Below the pieces are notes generated by a model. That model was given only the letters and a program-made list of their open reading frames with translations. It was not told the DNA's origin and did no database searches. A stretch of DNA of 5,585 bases from Myxococcales bacterium (GTDB lineage: Bacteria > Desulfobacterota_B > Binatia > UBA1149 > SPBQ01). Each line of letters begins with the position of its first letter. Within the stretch, counting starts at the first letter, position 1. The position numbers and the translations under genes were made by a program. The stretch covers positions 1-5,585 of the forward strand of contig SPBQ01000174.1 of the NCBI GenBank assembly GCA_004525875.1, in the 5' to 3' direction. Positions 1 through 5,585 of this stretch are shown here, piece after piece.

Positions 1-1
1 C

Positions 2-355
2 GACTACGAGGCTGCGTCGGTCGCCTGCTTCGACTGTCACAGCGAGGAGGACGCACACGCGGCCAGGCTCGGTCCCGACTGCGGGCTGTGTCACAACCCG
101 AACGGCTGGAACCGCTGGATCTTCGACCATGACGTCCGTACCGACTATGCTCTGCGAGGACGGCATGCGGGCCTGGACTGTCTCGCCTGCCACACCGAAC
201 CCGTGGACAGAACGCGATACGAGAAAGCCGGCATCACGCTCTCCTCGACGTGCTACGCCTGCCACGCCGACGACGATGTGCACCGCGGCGGGTTCGGTCG
301 TCTCTGCGACCGCTGCCACGTGACCGCGGGATTCAGGCAGGTCGATGCACGATAA
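2..355 (+). CDS. Multiheme c-type cytochrome, C-terminal part (five CXXCH in the visible 117 residues)
   Basis: This reading frame is open from the window edge to TAA at 353-355; its start lies to the left, so only the last 117 residues are visible. They hold five heme c attachment motifs: CFDCH (fragment residues 9-13), CGLCH (27-31), CLACH (60-64), CYACH (84-88) and CDRCH (102-106). Non-motif histidines H19, H43, H55 and H94 could serve as distal heme ligands. The fragment is built from repeated modules of the form CXXCH, then DxH, then G, then CXXCH, separated by a segment ending in LRGRH before the third motif. This layout is seen in periplasmic or extracellular multiheme cytochromes that carry electrons in respiratory chains. 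The signal peptide and total heme number cannot be seen. The next cytochrome gene overlaps its end by 11 bases, so the two are probably co-expressed. The partner and redox role are unknown. Confidence 0.88.
   Translation, partial: DYEAASVACFDCHSEEDAHAARLGPDCGLCHNPNGWNRWIFDHDVRTDYALRGRHAGLDCLACHTEPVDRTRYEKAGITLSSTCYACHADDDVHRGGFGRLCDRCHVTAGFRQVDAR
26..334 (+). repeat. Two copies of a 28-residue diheme module inside the cytochrome gene
   Basis: Copy 1 is 26-109 and copy 2 is 251-334. Each encodes CXXCH, a DxH three residues later, a glycine, a second CXXCH that begins 18 residues after the first, and an aromatic residue (W or F) at the end. By eye, 10 of 28 positions are identical, including all cysteines and heme histidines, the D and H of DxH, and two glycines. 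This is a diverged protein-level repeat, not a DNA-level direct repeat. It suggests growth of the cytochrome by module duplication. Confidence 0.7.
334..341 (+). promoter_or_regulatory. Weak ribosome binding site for the second cytochrome gene
   Basis: CAGGCAGG lies 3 bases before the ATG at 345, and its first AGG sits 7 bases before that start. It lies inside the end of the preceding cytochrome gene. The match to the Shine-Dalgarno consensus is only partial, so translation may depend on ribosomes finishing the upstream gene. Confidence 0.4.
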
Positions 356-893
356 GCTGCGATTCGCCGCCACGCTCGTGCTCGGCGCGGTCGCGGCCTT
401 CCTTCTGCTGCACGCGGCTCCCGTCCCCGCAGCCGAGTCCGCTCCCGTCCCCGTGGACGAGCCTGCTCCCGCACCGCCAGTCGAGCACGAGCAGGAGAGC
501 GCCGACGAGAAGCCCCCGCTGCCGCGCGACATCGACCACTTCCTCACGGGCTTCCCGCTACGAGGCGCCCACATCGACGTCCCCTGCGAGAGCTGCCACG
601 CGCGCGGCATCCTGCAGGGCACACCGCGGCTGTGCTCGCAGTGCCACCAGAACGCCGGCCCTGTGCGGGCGTCCGCCAAGCCACTCAGCCACATCGTGAC
701 GCGTGCCGAGTGCGACCGCTGCCACACCGAGCGCAGCTGGCTCGGCGCGCGCTTCGTCCACACGGCCGACACGGCCACCCGCTGCTTTTCTTGCCACAAC
801 GGCCGAGCGGCCGAAGGCAAATCACGCGATCACATCCCGGCGCCGAACACGTGCCAGGACTGTCACAACACGCGAACGTGGTCGCTGTTCTGA
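345..893 (+). CDS. Pentaheme c-type cytochrome, exported
   Basis: This 182-residue protein starts with a short basic N-terminus, a hydrophobic stretch at about residues 6-23 and a small-residue cleavage region near residues 27-31, which together form a Sec signal peptide. A Pro/Ala/Glu-rich linker follows to about residue 60. The heme domain has five CXXCH motifs: CESCH (81-85), CSQCH (97-101), CDRCH (123-127), CFSCH (147-151) and CQDCH (170-174). Five other histidines in this domain (H65, H76, H116, H139, H163) would be enough for bis-histidine ligation of all five hemes, though that is inference. The segment FPLRGAH before the first motif resembles the LRGRH segment of the neighbouring cytochrome, so both belong to one broad multiheme type. 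It should sit in the periplasm or on the cell surface and pass electrons. The ATG at 345 is preferred because it gives a full signal peptide. Confidence 0.9.
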   Translation: MHDKLRFAATLVLGAVAAFLLLHAAPVPAAESAPVPVDEPAPAPPVEHEQESADEKPPLPRDIDHFLTGFPLRGAHIDVPCESCHARGILQGTPRLCSQCHQNAGPVRASAKPLSHIVTRAECDRCHTERSWLGARFVHTADTATRCFSCHNGRAAEGKSRDHIPAPNTCQDCHNTRTWSLF

Positions 894-900
894 GGGACGA

Positions 901-1548
901 CTAGCGATCGAACGTGAGGCGCGCGAGCGCGGCCAGCGCCCCGGCGGGGTCGCTCTCGACCACGATGCCGTGGAGCCCCAGGGCGATCGCGGCGCGAACG
1001 TTGCCCTCGAAGTCGTCGAGGAACACGGCGCGTGACGGCGCGACGTCGCCCAGCTCGCGCAGCGTGTGGTGGAAGATCTCCGGGTTCGGCTTGCGCATGC
1101 CGACCGCGCTGGAGTCGACGATGACGTCGAACAGCTCCTCGAACGGCAGCATCGACAGCCAGGCCTCGCGGAACTCGCGAGCGTTGTTGGTGACGATCGC
1201 GGTGCGGAAACCCGCCTCGCGCAACCGATGAACGGAATCGACCACTTCCTGACGCGGCCCTCCGCCCGCCGCCAGCAACGCCAGCACGCGATACGGGTCG
1301 CTGTCGATGCCCTCGCGCTCGCCGAGCTCGATGATCTCCCGCCGCGCGGCCTCGAGCGCGATCTCGCCGCGCTCGAGCCGATGCCAGGGATGATCCGTAT
1401 CGTCGTGATAGGGACCGAACACGATCTCGAGCATGCGGCCGGGGTCGGCACCGAGCTCGTCGCCCACCTTCGCGGCGGCCTCAAACGGCGAGTCCGTGAA
1501 CACGCCACCGAGATCGAACAGCACGGCTTCTATGGTGATGGTCGCCAT
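901..1548 (-). CDS. HAD-superfamily (subfamily IA-like) hydrolase
   Basis: This 215-residue protein has the four HAD motifs in order: LFDLGGVFTD with the likely nucleophile D12, IVTNN with T120, GMRKPNPEIF with K153, and VFLDDFEGN with the metal-binding D178 and D179. The helical stretch between motifs I and II, from about residue 20 to 85, fits a small C1 cap. The DLGGV motif puts glycine where many HAD phosphatases have a second aspartate. The same kind of substitution occurs in groups such as YihX and ACAD10-like proteins, so activity is not excluded. The GMRKPxPEI form of motif III is also typical of that branch. It is most likely a cytoplasmic phosphatase or related hydrolase of unknown substrate. 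The start chosen is ATG at 1548, which shares its A with the TGA stop of the upstream gene (TGATG); a TTG one codon earlier is possible. It is the last gene of the minus-strand cluster. Confidence 0.85.
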   Translation of the reverse strand: MATITIEAVLFDLGGVFTDSPFEAAAKVGDELGADPGRMLEIVFGPYHDDTDHPWHRLERGEIALEAARREIIELGEREGIDSDPYRVLALLAAGGGPRQEVVDSVHRLREAGFRTAIVTNNAREFREAWLSMLPFEELFDVIVDSSAVGMRKPNPEIFHHTLRELGDVAPSRAVFLDDFEGNVRAAIALGLHGIVVESDPAGALAALARLTFDR

Positions 1549-2336
1549 CAAGCGCCCTCTCCCCCCGCCCGGGTGCCGTCATTCTTCGGAGCGCCGGGGG
1601 CACCATCGGCAGTTGCACGGTCGACGCCGACGTTCCGGAATGCGGGCTCGAGCGTCGGCGGCATCGGCGTCGCGCGACCGTGCTTGTAGCGGAGCTCGCA
1701 GGTCTCGCAGCCGAGCCCGATCGTCTCCCGCGCATCGACGCCCATCCCCATGAGGCGGCTGTAGGTGACGTCGAAAAAATTACAGTAGGGTTTGAGCTCC
1801 TCGACGGCCATCGCATCGTAGAGCTTGTTGACGGCGCACTCCTCGAAGACCAGCGACATCTCGCCGTCGCCGCTCTCGCGCACCGTGTACACGAAGTCGT
1901 CCGGATAGCGCCGCTCCTGCGAGCGCGCCGCCTGCGCTCGGAAGAAACGACGCGAAGGCGACGAAAACGCCAGACGCCCAGCCAGACGCAGAACCCCGGC
2001 GGGGATCTTGCGAAGCAGCTCGTCGGTGACCTCCACGCACACCGCCACGGCTTCGCGCGGCTCGAAACCGCGCCGCTTCATCGCTCGCTCGAGCGCGATG
2101 ATGTAGCCGTTGACGACGACGACCCAGGTGAAAACGTTGCGATTGCCGCCGATGAACGGCAGCTCCGGCAGGATCGACTCCAGCTCGCATCGGGCATCAT
2201 CCACGATCGCGTGCGCCTCTGCCGTGCCGGTGCGCTCGGCCAGCCGCGCATTCATGCGGCGGCCGAGTCGGTCGAACAGGCTCAGCAGCCGCTTACGGCG
2301 CAAGAGGTAGTAGTCGGATTCGGGCTGTGCAGGCAC
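1548..2336 (-). CDS. L-2-amino-thiazoline-4-carboxylic acid hydrolase-like protein
   Basis: From the GTG at 2336 this is a 262-residue protein with no signal peptide, so probably cytoplasmic. Its C-terminal half has the look of the ATC hydrolase family (PF14196): EECAVN around C167, a KPYCNFFD segment with C185, then SRLMGMG and GLGCETCELRY with C210 and C213. Cysteines in these places are characteristic of the family, whose founding activity opens the thiazoline ring of L-ATC to give a cysteine derivative. Many relatives have no tested substrate, so the reaction here is unproven. Residues 1-60 are charged and helical; the tail after about residue 220 is Pro/Gly/Ala-rich and probably disordered. 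The frame stays open to an ATG at 2534, but that start would overlap the preceding DUF1501 gene by 107 bases and add an unnatural Ser/Arg/Pro-rich leader. GTG at 2336 has GGAG six bases upstream. It overlaps the HAD gene by one base. Confidence 0.68.
   Translation of the reverse strand: MPAQPESDYYLLRRKRLLSLFDRLGRRMNARLAERTGTAEAHAIVDDARCELESILPELPFIGGNRNVFTWVVVVNGYIIALERAMKRRGFEPREAVAVCVEVTDELLRKIPAGVLRLAGRLAFSSPSRRFFRAQAARSQERRYPDDFVYTVRESGDGEMSLVFEECAVNKLYDAMAVEELKPYCNFFDVTYSRLMGMGVDARETIGLGCETCELRYKHGRATPMPPTLEPAFRNVGVDRATADGAPGAPKNDGTRAGGEGA
1556..1562 (-). promoter_or_regulatory. Ribosome binding site of the HAD hydrolase gene
   Basis: On the minus strand GGAGAGG ends 7 bases before the ATG at 1548. 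It lies within the last codons of the ATC-hydrolase-like gene, where they encode a Gly/Glu-rich tail. Its strength and spacing, plus the TGATG overlap, support the ATG over the TTG one codon upstream and suggest coupled translation. Confidence 0.65.
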
Positions 2337-2342
2337 GTCGGT

Positions 2343-2346
2343 CTCC
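2343..2346 (-). promoter_or_regulatory. Ribosome binding site that supports the GTG start at 2336
   Basis: Minus-strand GGAG stands 6 bases before the GTG at 2336-2334. No other ATG, GTG or TTG occurs in this frame between the stop of the DUF1501 gene (2428) and this GTG. Together these points favour the short 262-residue form of the protein over the 328-residue form. Confidence 0.5.
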
Positions 2347-2427
2347 GCGCCGGCACAGGATAGGGCCTCGCACTTGCCGGAGCCAGCACGGCTTGCGAAC
2401 GCGGGCGGCCCGAGGAGGCGGGCGACC

Positions 2428-3723
2428 TCAGAGCGCGGGATTGAAGATGTCGAGCGGTTCGGCGAGCAACGGAAAGCTCTGGGTGGTAGCGTCCAGGTCG
2501 ATGCCACCGAGCCTCCGAAACGCGTCCTGTACATGCTTCGGCTGGATGACGATGCCGCCCCCCGGATCCGGATCGAGTGTCGTCGGGTCGATAGCGATCG
2601 CGTTGTGGCCGTCGTCGGTCAGCCCGACCACCCGGTCCCCCCACGGCGCGTTCTGTTGCATGAAGATGGTGCTTCCGATCGGCCAATGATCCTTGCCATC
2701 GTCATCGTTGTACTCGGGCGTGCGGCCGAAGTCCGAAGACATGCAGAGGATCAGGCGATCGGCGATGCCGAGCTCAGCGGCGCGGTCCCATAGATACTCG
2801 ACACCGTTGGTGAGAAGCGACAGTGACATCGCCTGCTCGCTGTCATGATCAGTGTGGCTGTCGAAGCCCCACGAGACGAGATCACAGCTCACCGTCAACC
2901 CCGCCGTGTAACACAGGAGCGCGATCTCGATCTGCTGCAGGAGCCCGTTGTAGTTGCCGTCGCGGTCGATCGGCTCCGGGAACTGCTCCGGAAGCACAGC
3001 CGCGAGCGCCTCGAGCTGCGTGCTGTCGGCCAGCGCACCGGCCATGCTCTCGACCGCACGTCGCTCGCGCGGCAGCAGATCCTCGCGTGCGAGCAGCGCG
3101 GCGTTGCGGTCATCGGCATGGGCGCGAATTACCGCCAGCTCATCGGTATCGTTGTGGACGTCGCCGCCCCCCCACGGGACGCCGTTGGGCTGGGCGAGCG
3201 ATCTCAGAACGCTCGGGTTGGAGACGCGCGAGTAGTTGACGATGCCCGCCGTCTCCCGGTATCCGCCGTTGTTGATGAACGAGAGCGGCAGCCCCTGCCC
3301 GTAGGCGGCCGCGGCCAGGGCGGCGAACGACGGATAGCCCGGCGCGAGCCGCCCGCTCCAGGAGTGACGCACACCCGCGTCGTGGGAGTTGGTCTGAGTG
3401 TCCACCCCGTTGACGACGAGCATGTCCCCGTGGAAGCGCTGGAAGAACGACTCGTTGTTCGCAAACGGCGCGTAGCGGATCTCGCTGCCGGTGATCGTGC
3501 GGACCGTGTCCGACTGCGCCCAGTGATTGATCTGAGGATTGCCGGGCACGTTGGTCTTCGGATCGCAGAAGCTGGTGACGTCCCAGCCGCCCTCGGCCGC
3601 GATGCTGCAGTACAGTGGCCCATCATAGCCGGCGATCTGTCCACGGGCCGCGCGCAGACCGGGCGGACACATCACCGAGATACCGGCCGCACCGAGCAGT
3701 TTGAGAAAGTCTCTGCGTTTCAT
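2428..3723 (-). CDS. DUF1501 family protein with twin-arginine signal
   Basis: This complete 431-residue protein begins KRRDFLKLLGAAG, a twin-arginine (Tat) export signal, which implies folding in the cytoplasm before export. Family features follow in order: GGWDVTSFCDPK at about 45-56, HDAGVRHSWSG at 114-124, a WGFDSHTDHD segment at 285-294 and SSDFGRTPE with GKDHWP at 329-348. DUF1501 (PF07394) proteins are distantly related to the alkaline phosphatase/sulfatase superfamily, and the Asp/His residues in the last two segments are candidate metal ligands. No enzymatic reaction is established for the family. The cysteine at 19 is not in a proper lipobox (SVMC), so a lipoprotein is unlikely. The gene lies 38 bases after a monoheme DUF1549/DUF1588-like gene, the usual type of partner in environmental bacteria. 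I infer that the pair acts together in the periplasm or at the surface. Confidence 0.88.
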   Translation of the reverse strand: MKRRDFLKLLGAAGISVMCPPGLRAARGQIAGYDGPLYCSIAAEGGWDVTSFCDPKTNVPGNPQINHWAQSDTVRTITGSEIRYAPFANNESFFQRFHGDMLVVNGVDTQTNSHDAGVRHSWSGRLAPGYPSFAALAAAAYGQGLPLSFINNGGYRETAGIVNYSRVSNPSVLRSLAQPNGVPWGGGDVHNDTDELAVIRAHADDRNAALLAREDLLPRERRAVESMAGALADSTQLEALAAVLPEQFPEPIDRDGNYNGLLQQIEIALLCYTAGLTVSCDLVSWGFDSHTDHDSEQAMSLSLLTNGVEYLWDRAAELGIADRLILCMSSDFGRTPEYNDDDGKDHWPIGSTIFMQQNAPWGDRVVGLTDDGHNAIAIDPTTLDPDPGGGIVIQPKHVQDAFRRLGGIDLDATTQSFPLLAEPLDIFNPAL

Positions 3724-3761
3724 CGTCGGTTCATCTCAACGCGTCACAAGAGTCGTCATGG

Positions 3762-5585
3762 CTACTCATGGATGAAGCGGTAGTCGCTCAGGAGGTAGAT
3801 CATCACGGCGACCCACGAGCGGATCGTGTGGTTCGGGTCCTGCGTCACGAAATTCCCCGAATCGAAATCGAGCGCGCAGTAAGCCGGCCCCCAGGGAAGG
3901 TATGTGCTCTTGCCGGACTGTGTGCGCAGCGCGTGAACGTCGCTGAATACCGCGAACGTCCGGTCGACCTCGGGATCGTTCGTGGCCAGCTCCTCCCCGA
4001 GCAACACCCGACGAAGGTGAACGATGTTGGCGCGAATCGCGGTCTCACCGGCACCCGTGCCCGGCAGATCGGTCGGCTCGACGTGCGGGAACAGGCGGCG
4101 CTGGCTCGCCGGTACGCTGAAATCACGAACCGTCGCCGGGCACGCGGACTCGTTGGCCATGCGCTGCACGACGGCGCTCATGAGCGCGTTGAGCTCGGTC
4201 GGGCGCACGGTGATGCCGGCCGAATCAATGCCGCCGTACAGGAGCTGGTACTCGTCGAGGAGCTCGGGGCGATCGGGCGACCATGCTCGCGCCCAGGGAA
4301 CTCCAGTGACGTCGACGATCTTGCGGTGCAGCTGCTCGGGCGTGAGCAACCGCGCCAGGCCGATCTCGGCCAGCGCGTCGGTGCGGGCGGCATTCAGCCC
4401 CGTGACCGCCGAGGCACGGAAGTACGGCGTGAGCACCATCTCGACGAGCAGGTCCTTGAGATCATGGCCGCCGTCGCGGAATCCCGCCGCCAGCTGCTGG
4501 ATGACCTCGTCCTGCGCCGCCCACGCTGCCAGCCGGGTGCCGTAGTTCGCGTCGCTCGGTTCCGCCGGCGCTTCGATCGGCACCTGCCCGAAGACGGCGG
4601 GGAACCAGAACTTGACGGTGCCGGTGGCGAAACGTGGATCGTTGACGATCTGCTCGGCGAGCCAGCGAATCGCGTCCTCGTCGCGCGAGCCCGGCATCAC
4701 GACGTTGTTGAACGCCGGAACGCGCATGTCGCGGTACCACAGGTCGCCCCACTGGTAGAGATCGGATTCCTTGTACGTCCACGGCAGCGAGTCGGTTTCG
4801 AACTCGCGGTACTGACCGAGATCACCGTAGTTCTGGAACGTGCCTGCTACGGGATCGTGCACCTGGTGGCAGACCGCGCAGTGCGGGTTGGTCAACGTCG
4901 GGTTGCCGTCGTCGGCCAGTGCATCGGCATCGATGGGGCGCGCCGCGAGCGCCTCGATGTCGACGCCGAGGAAATAGTAGTAGGTCCAGCGCGCGCGGGC
5001 GCGATTGCGATTGGTGGCCGTCGACGGATAGCGGCCGAGGAACATCGGCGAGTTGAGAATGCCGGCCTGCCCATAGTTGCCGCCCGTGTAGCCGTTGTTC
5101 GCCCCTTCGCGCCACTCCTCCTCGTCCTCGTCGTCCGTGAAGCTCACACCGGCCTGATAGCCGATAGCAGAGTATGGATTCACCATGATGTAGTCGGCGG
5201 TGAGGATCTCGGTGTAAGGTCGGTCGTTGTTGACGACGTTGGCAATGAGCCGGAGCGGTTCCTGCGTGAACGCGCGGTTGGTCCGCACAGTCGTCTGCCA
5301 GGCGGCGTCGGGCCCTTGAGACGCTCCGACGGCGTTGATGCGGTCGTTGATCGTCGGGTAGAACCAGTCGCCGCCGAGAACGTCGAACGCTGAGGGCCCC
5401 CAGTTGAGGAACATGTCGGTCAGGAACCGGTCGTTCGCCGACTCCATCAAGAAGCGCGTGAAGTTCTCACCGGTCATGAACGCGCGAACGCTCGTGCGTA
5501 GCGCAGCCTCGCCACCCGTCGCCACGGCGGCGTTCTCGGCTGCGGTCGGCAGGCGCCCGGCGAACAGCAGCGCGGCCTTGCGCAG
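3762..5585 (-). CDS. Large exported monoheme protein, DUF1549/DUF1588-like (N-terminus beyond window)
   Basis: The frame is open from the right edge to TAG at 3764-3762, giving 607 visible residues; the start and signal peptide lie outside. The first residues read LRKAALLFAGRLPTAAE, matching the opening of DUF1549-type domains. At about residues 185-210 an Arg-rich segment ends in YYYFLGVD. It is followed by a single heme c motif CAVCH (236-240) within HDPVAGTFQNYGDLGQYR, the pattern that precedes and follows the heme site in DUF1588-type proteins. Further on, LLVEMVLTPYFRAS (about 379-392) and LLTPEQLHRKI (about 413-423) resemble the C-terminal domains of the same planctomycete-type cytochrome group (DUF1553 or DUF1585). 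I cannot choose between these profiles by eye. The role is unknown, but the heme, predicted export and DUF1501 neighbour point to a periplasmic or surface redox function. An acidic loop lies at about 150-160. Confidence 0.75.
   Translation of the reverse strand: MRKAALLFAGRLPTAAENAAVATGGEAALRTSVRAFMTGENFTRFLMESANDRFLTDMFLNWGPSAFDVLGGDWFYPTINDRINAVGASQGPDAAWQTTVRTNRAFTQEPLRLIANVVNNDRPYTEILTADYIMVNPYSAIGYQAGVSFTDDEDEEEWREGANNGYTGGNYGQAGILNSPMFLGRYPSTATNRNRARARWTYYYFLGVDIEALAARPIDADALADDGNPTLTNPHCAVCHQVHDPVAGTFQNYGDLGQYREFETDSLPWTYKESDLYQWGDLWYRDMRVPAFNNVVMPGSRDEDAIRWLAEQIVNDPRFATGTVKFWFPAVFGQVPIEAPAEPSDANYGTRLAAWAAQDEVIQQLAAGFRDGGHDLKDLLVEMVLTPYFRASAVTGLNAARTDALAEIGLARLLTPEQLHRKIVDVTGVPWARAWSPDRPELLDEYQLLYGGIDSAGITVRPTELNALMSAVVQRMANESACPATVRDFSVPASQRRLFPHVEPTDLPGTGAGETAIRANIVHLRRVLLGEELATNDPEVDRTFAVFSDVHALRTQSGKSTYLPWGPAYCALDFDSGNFVTQDPNHTIRSWVAVMIYLLSDYRFIHE

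Noticed and set aside
2408..2423. Small inverted repeat GCCCG-CCTCCT-CGGGC just after the DUF1501 stop, minus strand
   Set aside because: The stem is only 5 base pairs and no T-run follows, so it is not a convincing intrinsic terminator.
2337..2427. Possible internal promoter in the 91-base gap (TATCCT with a poor TGGCTC box 17 bases upstream, minus strand)
   Set aside because: The -35 match is only 2 of 6 bases, and such matches are common by chance.
2337..2534. A 66-residue N-terminal extension of the ATC-hydrolase-like protein starting at ATG 2534
   Set aside because: The first two thirds overlap the DUF1501 coding region in another frame and read as a Ser/Arg/Pro-rich out-of-frame product. 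The GTG at 2336 has a better ribosome site.
3666..3723. Possible lipoprotein signal in the DUF1501 protein (cysteine 19)
   Set aside because: The residues before the cysteine (SVM) do not fit a lipobox, while the twin-arginine signal is clear.
3720..3734. Four-codon minus-strand mini-ORF (ATG at 3734) whose TGA overlaps the DUF1501 start ATG
   Set aside because: It has no good ribosome site and is short enough to arise by chance. A role as a leader or coupling peptide cannot be supported.
2845..3783. A 312-codon open frame on the plus strand opposite the DUF1501 gene
   Set aside because: It mirrors the DUF1501 coding sequence, has no family features, and runs into the end of the next real gene.
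3768..5393. A 541-codon open frame on the plus strand opposite the monoheme protein gene
   Set aside because: Its product is an Arg/Val/Ala/Glu-rich string with no recognisable motif, and the opposite strand has a heme motif and family-like segments. Long antisense frames are expected in GC-rich genes.

Overview
The window is a GC-rich, almost fully coding piece of a Gram-negative-type bacterial chromosome. It carries c-type cytochromes with CXXCH motifs and a twin-arginine-exported DUF1501 protein. This content fits environmental lineages such as Planctomycetota, Myxococcota and other former Deltaproteobacteria, or some Gammaproteobacteria. The sequence alone does not let me choose among them. 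I see no rRNA, tRNA, insertion sequence, CRISPR array or clear intrinsic terminator.

Left part, plus strand (2-893): two overlapping genes for multiheme c-type cytochromes. The first is cut by the window edge and keeps its last 117 residues with five CXXCH motifs. The second is complete, with 182 residues, an export signal and five CXXCH motifs. They overlap by 11 bases and look like one electron-transfer transcription unit entering from the left.

Right part, minus strand (5585 down to 901): four co-directional genes. In order of transcription they are a partial, large, monoheme DUF1549/DUF1588-like protein (3762-5585), a DUF1501 protein with a twin-arginine signal (2428-3723), a protein resembling L-2-amino-thiazoline-4-carboxylic acid hydrolase (1548-2336, GTG start) and a HAD-superfamily hydrolase (901-1548). 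The gaps are 38 bases, 91 bases and a one-base TGATG overlap. The last two genes are therefore probably translationally coupled, and all four may form one operon whose promoter lies beyond the right edge.

The monoheme protein and the DUF1501 protein are a recurrent pair in environmental bacteria, predicted to act outside the cytoplasm but with no firm biochemical role. The ATC-hydrolase-like and HAD proteins have no obvious export signal and should be cytoplasmic. The two opposing transcription units meet tail to tail with only 7 bases between stop codons. The most interesting points are the unusual gene combination on the minus strand and the modular heme repeats on the plus strand. Neither proves a new system.
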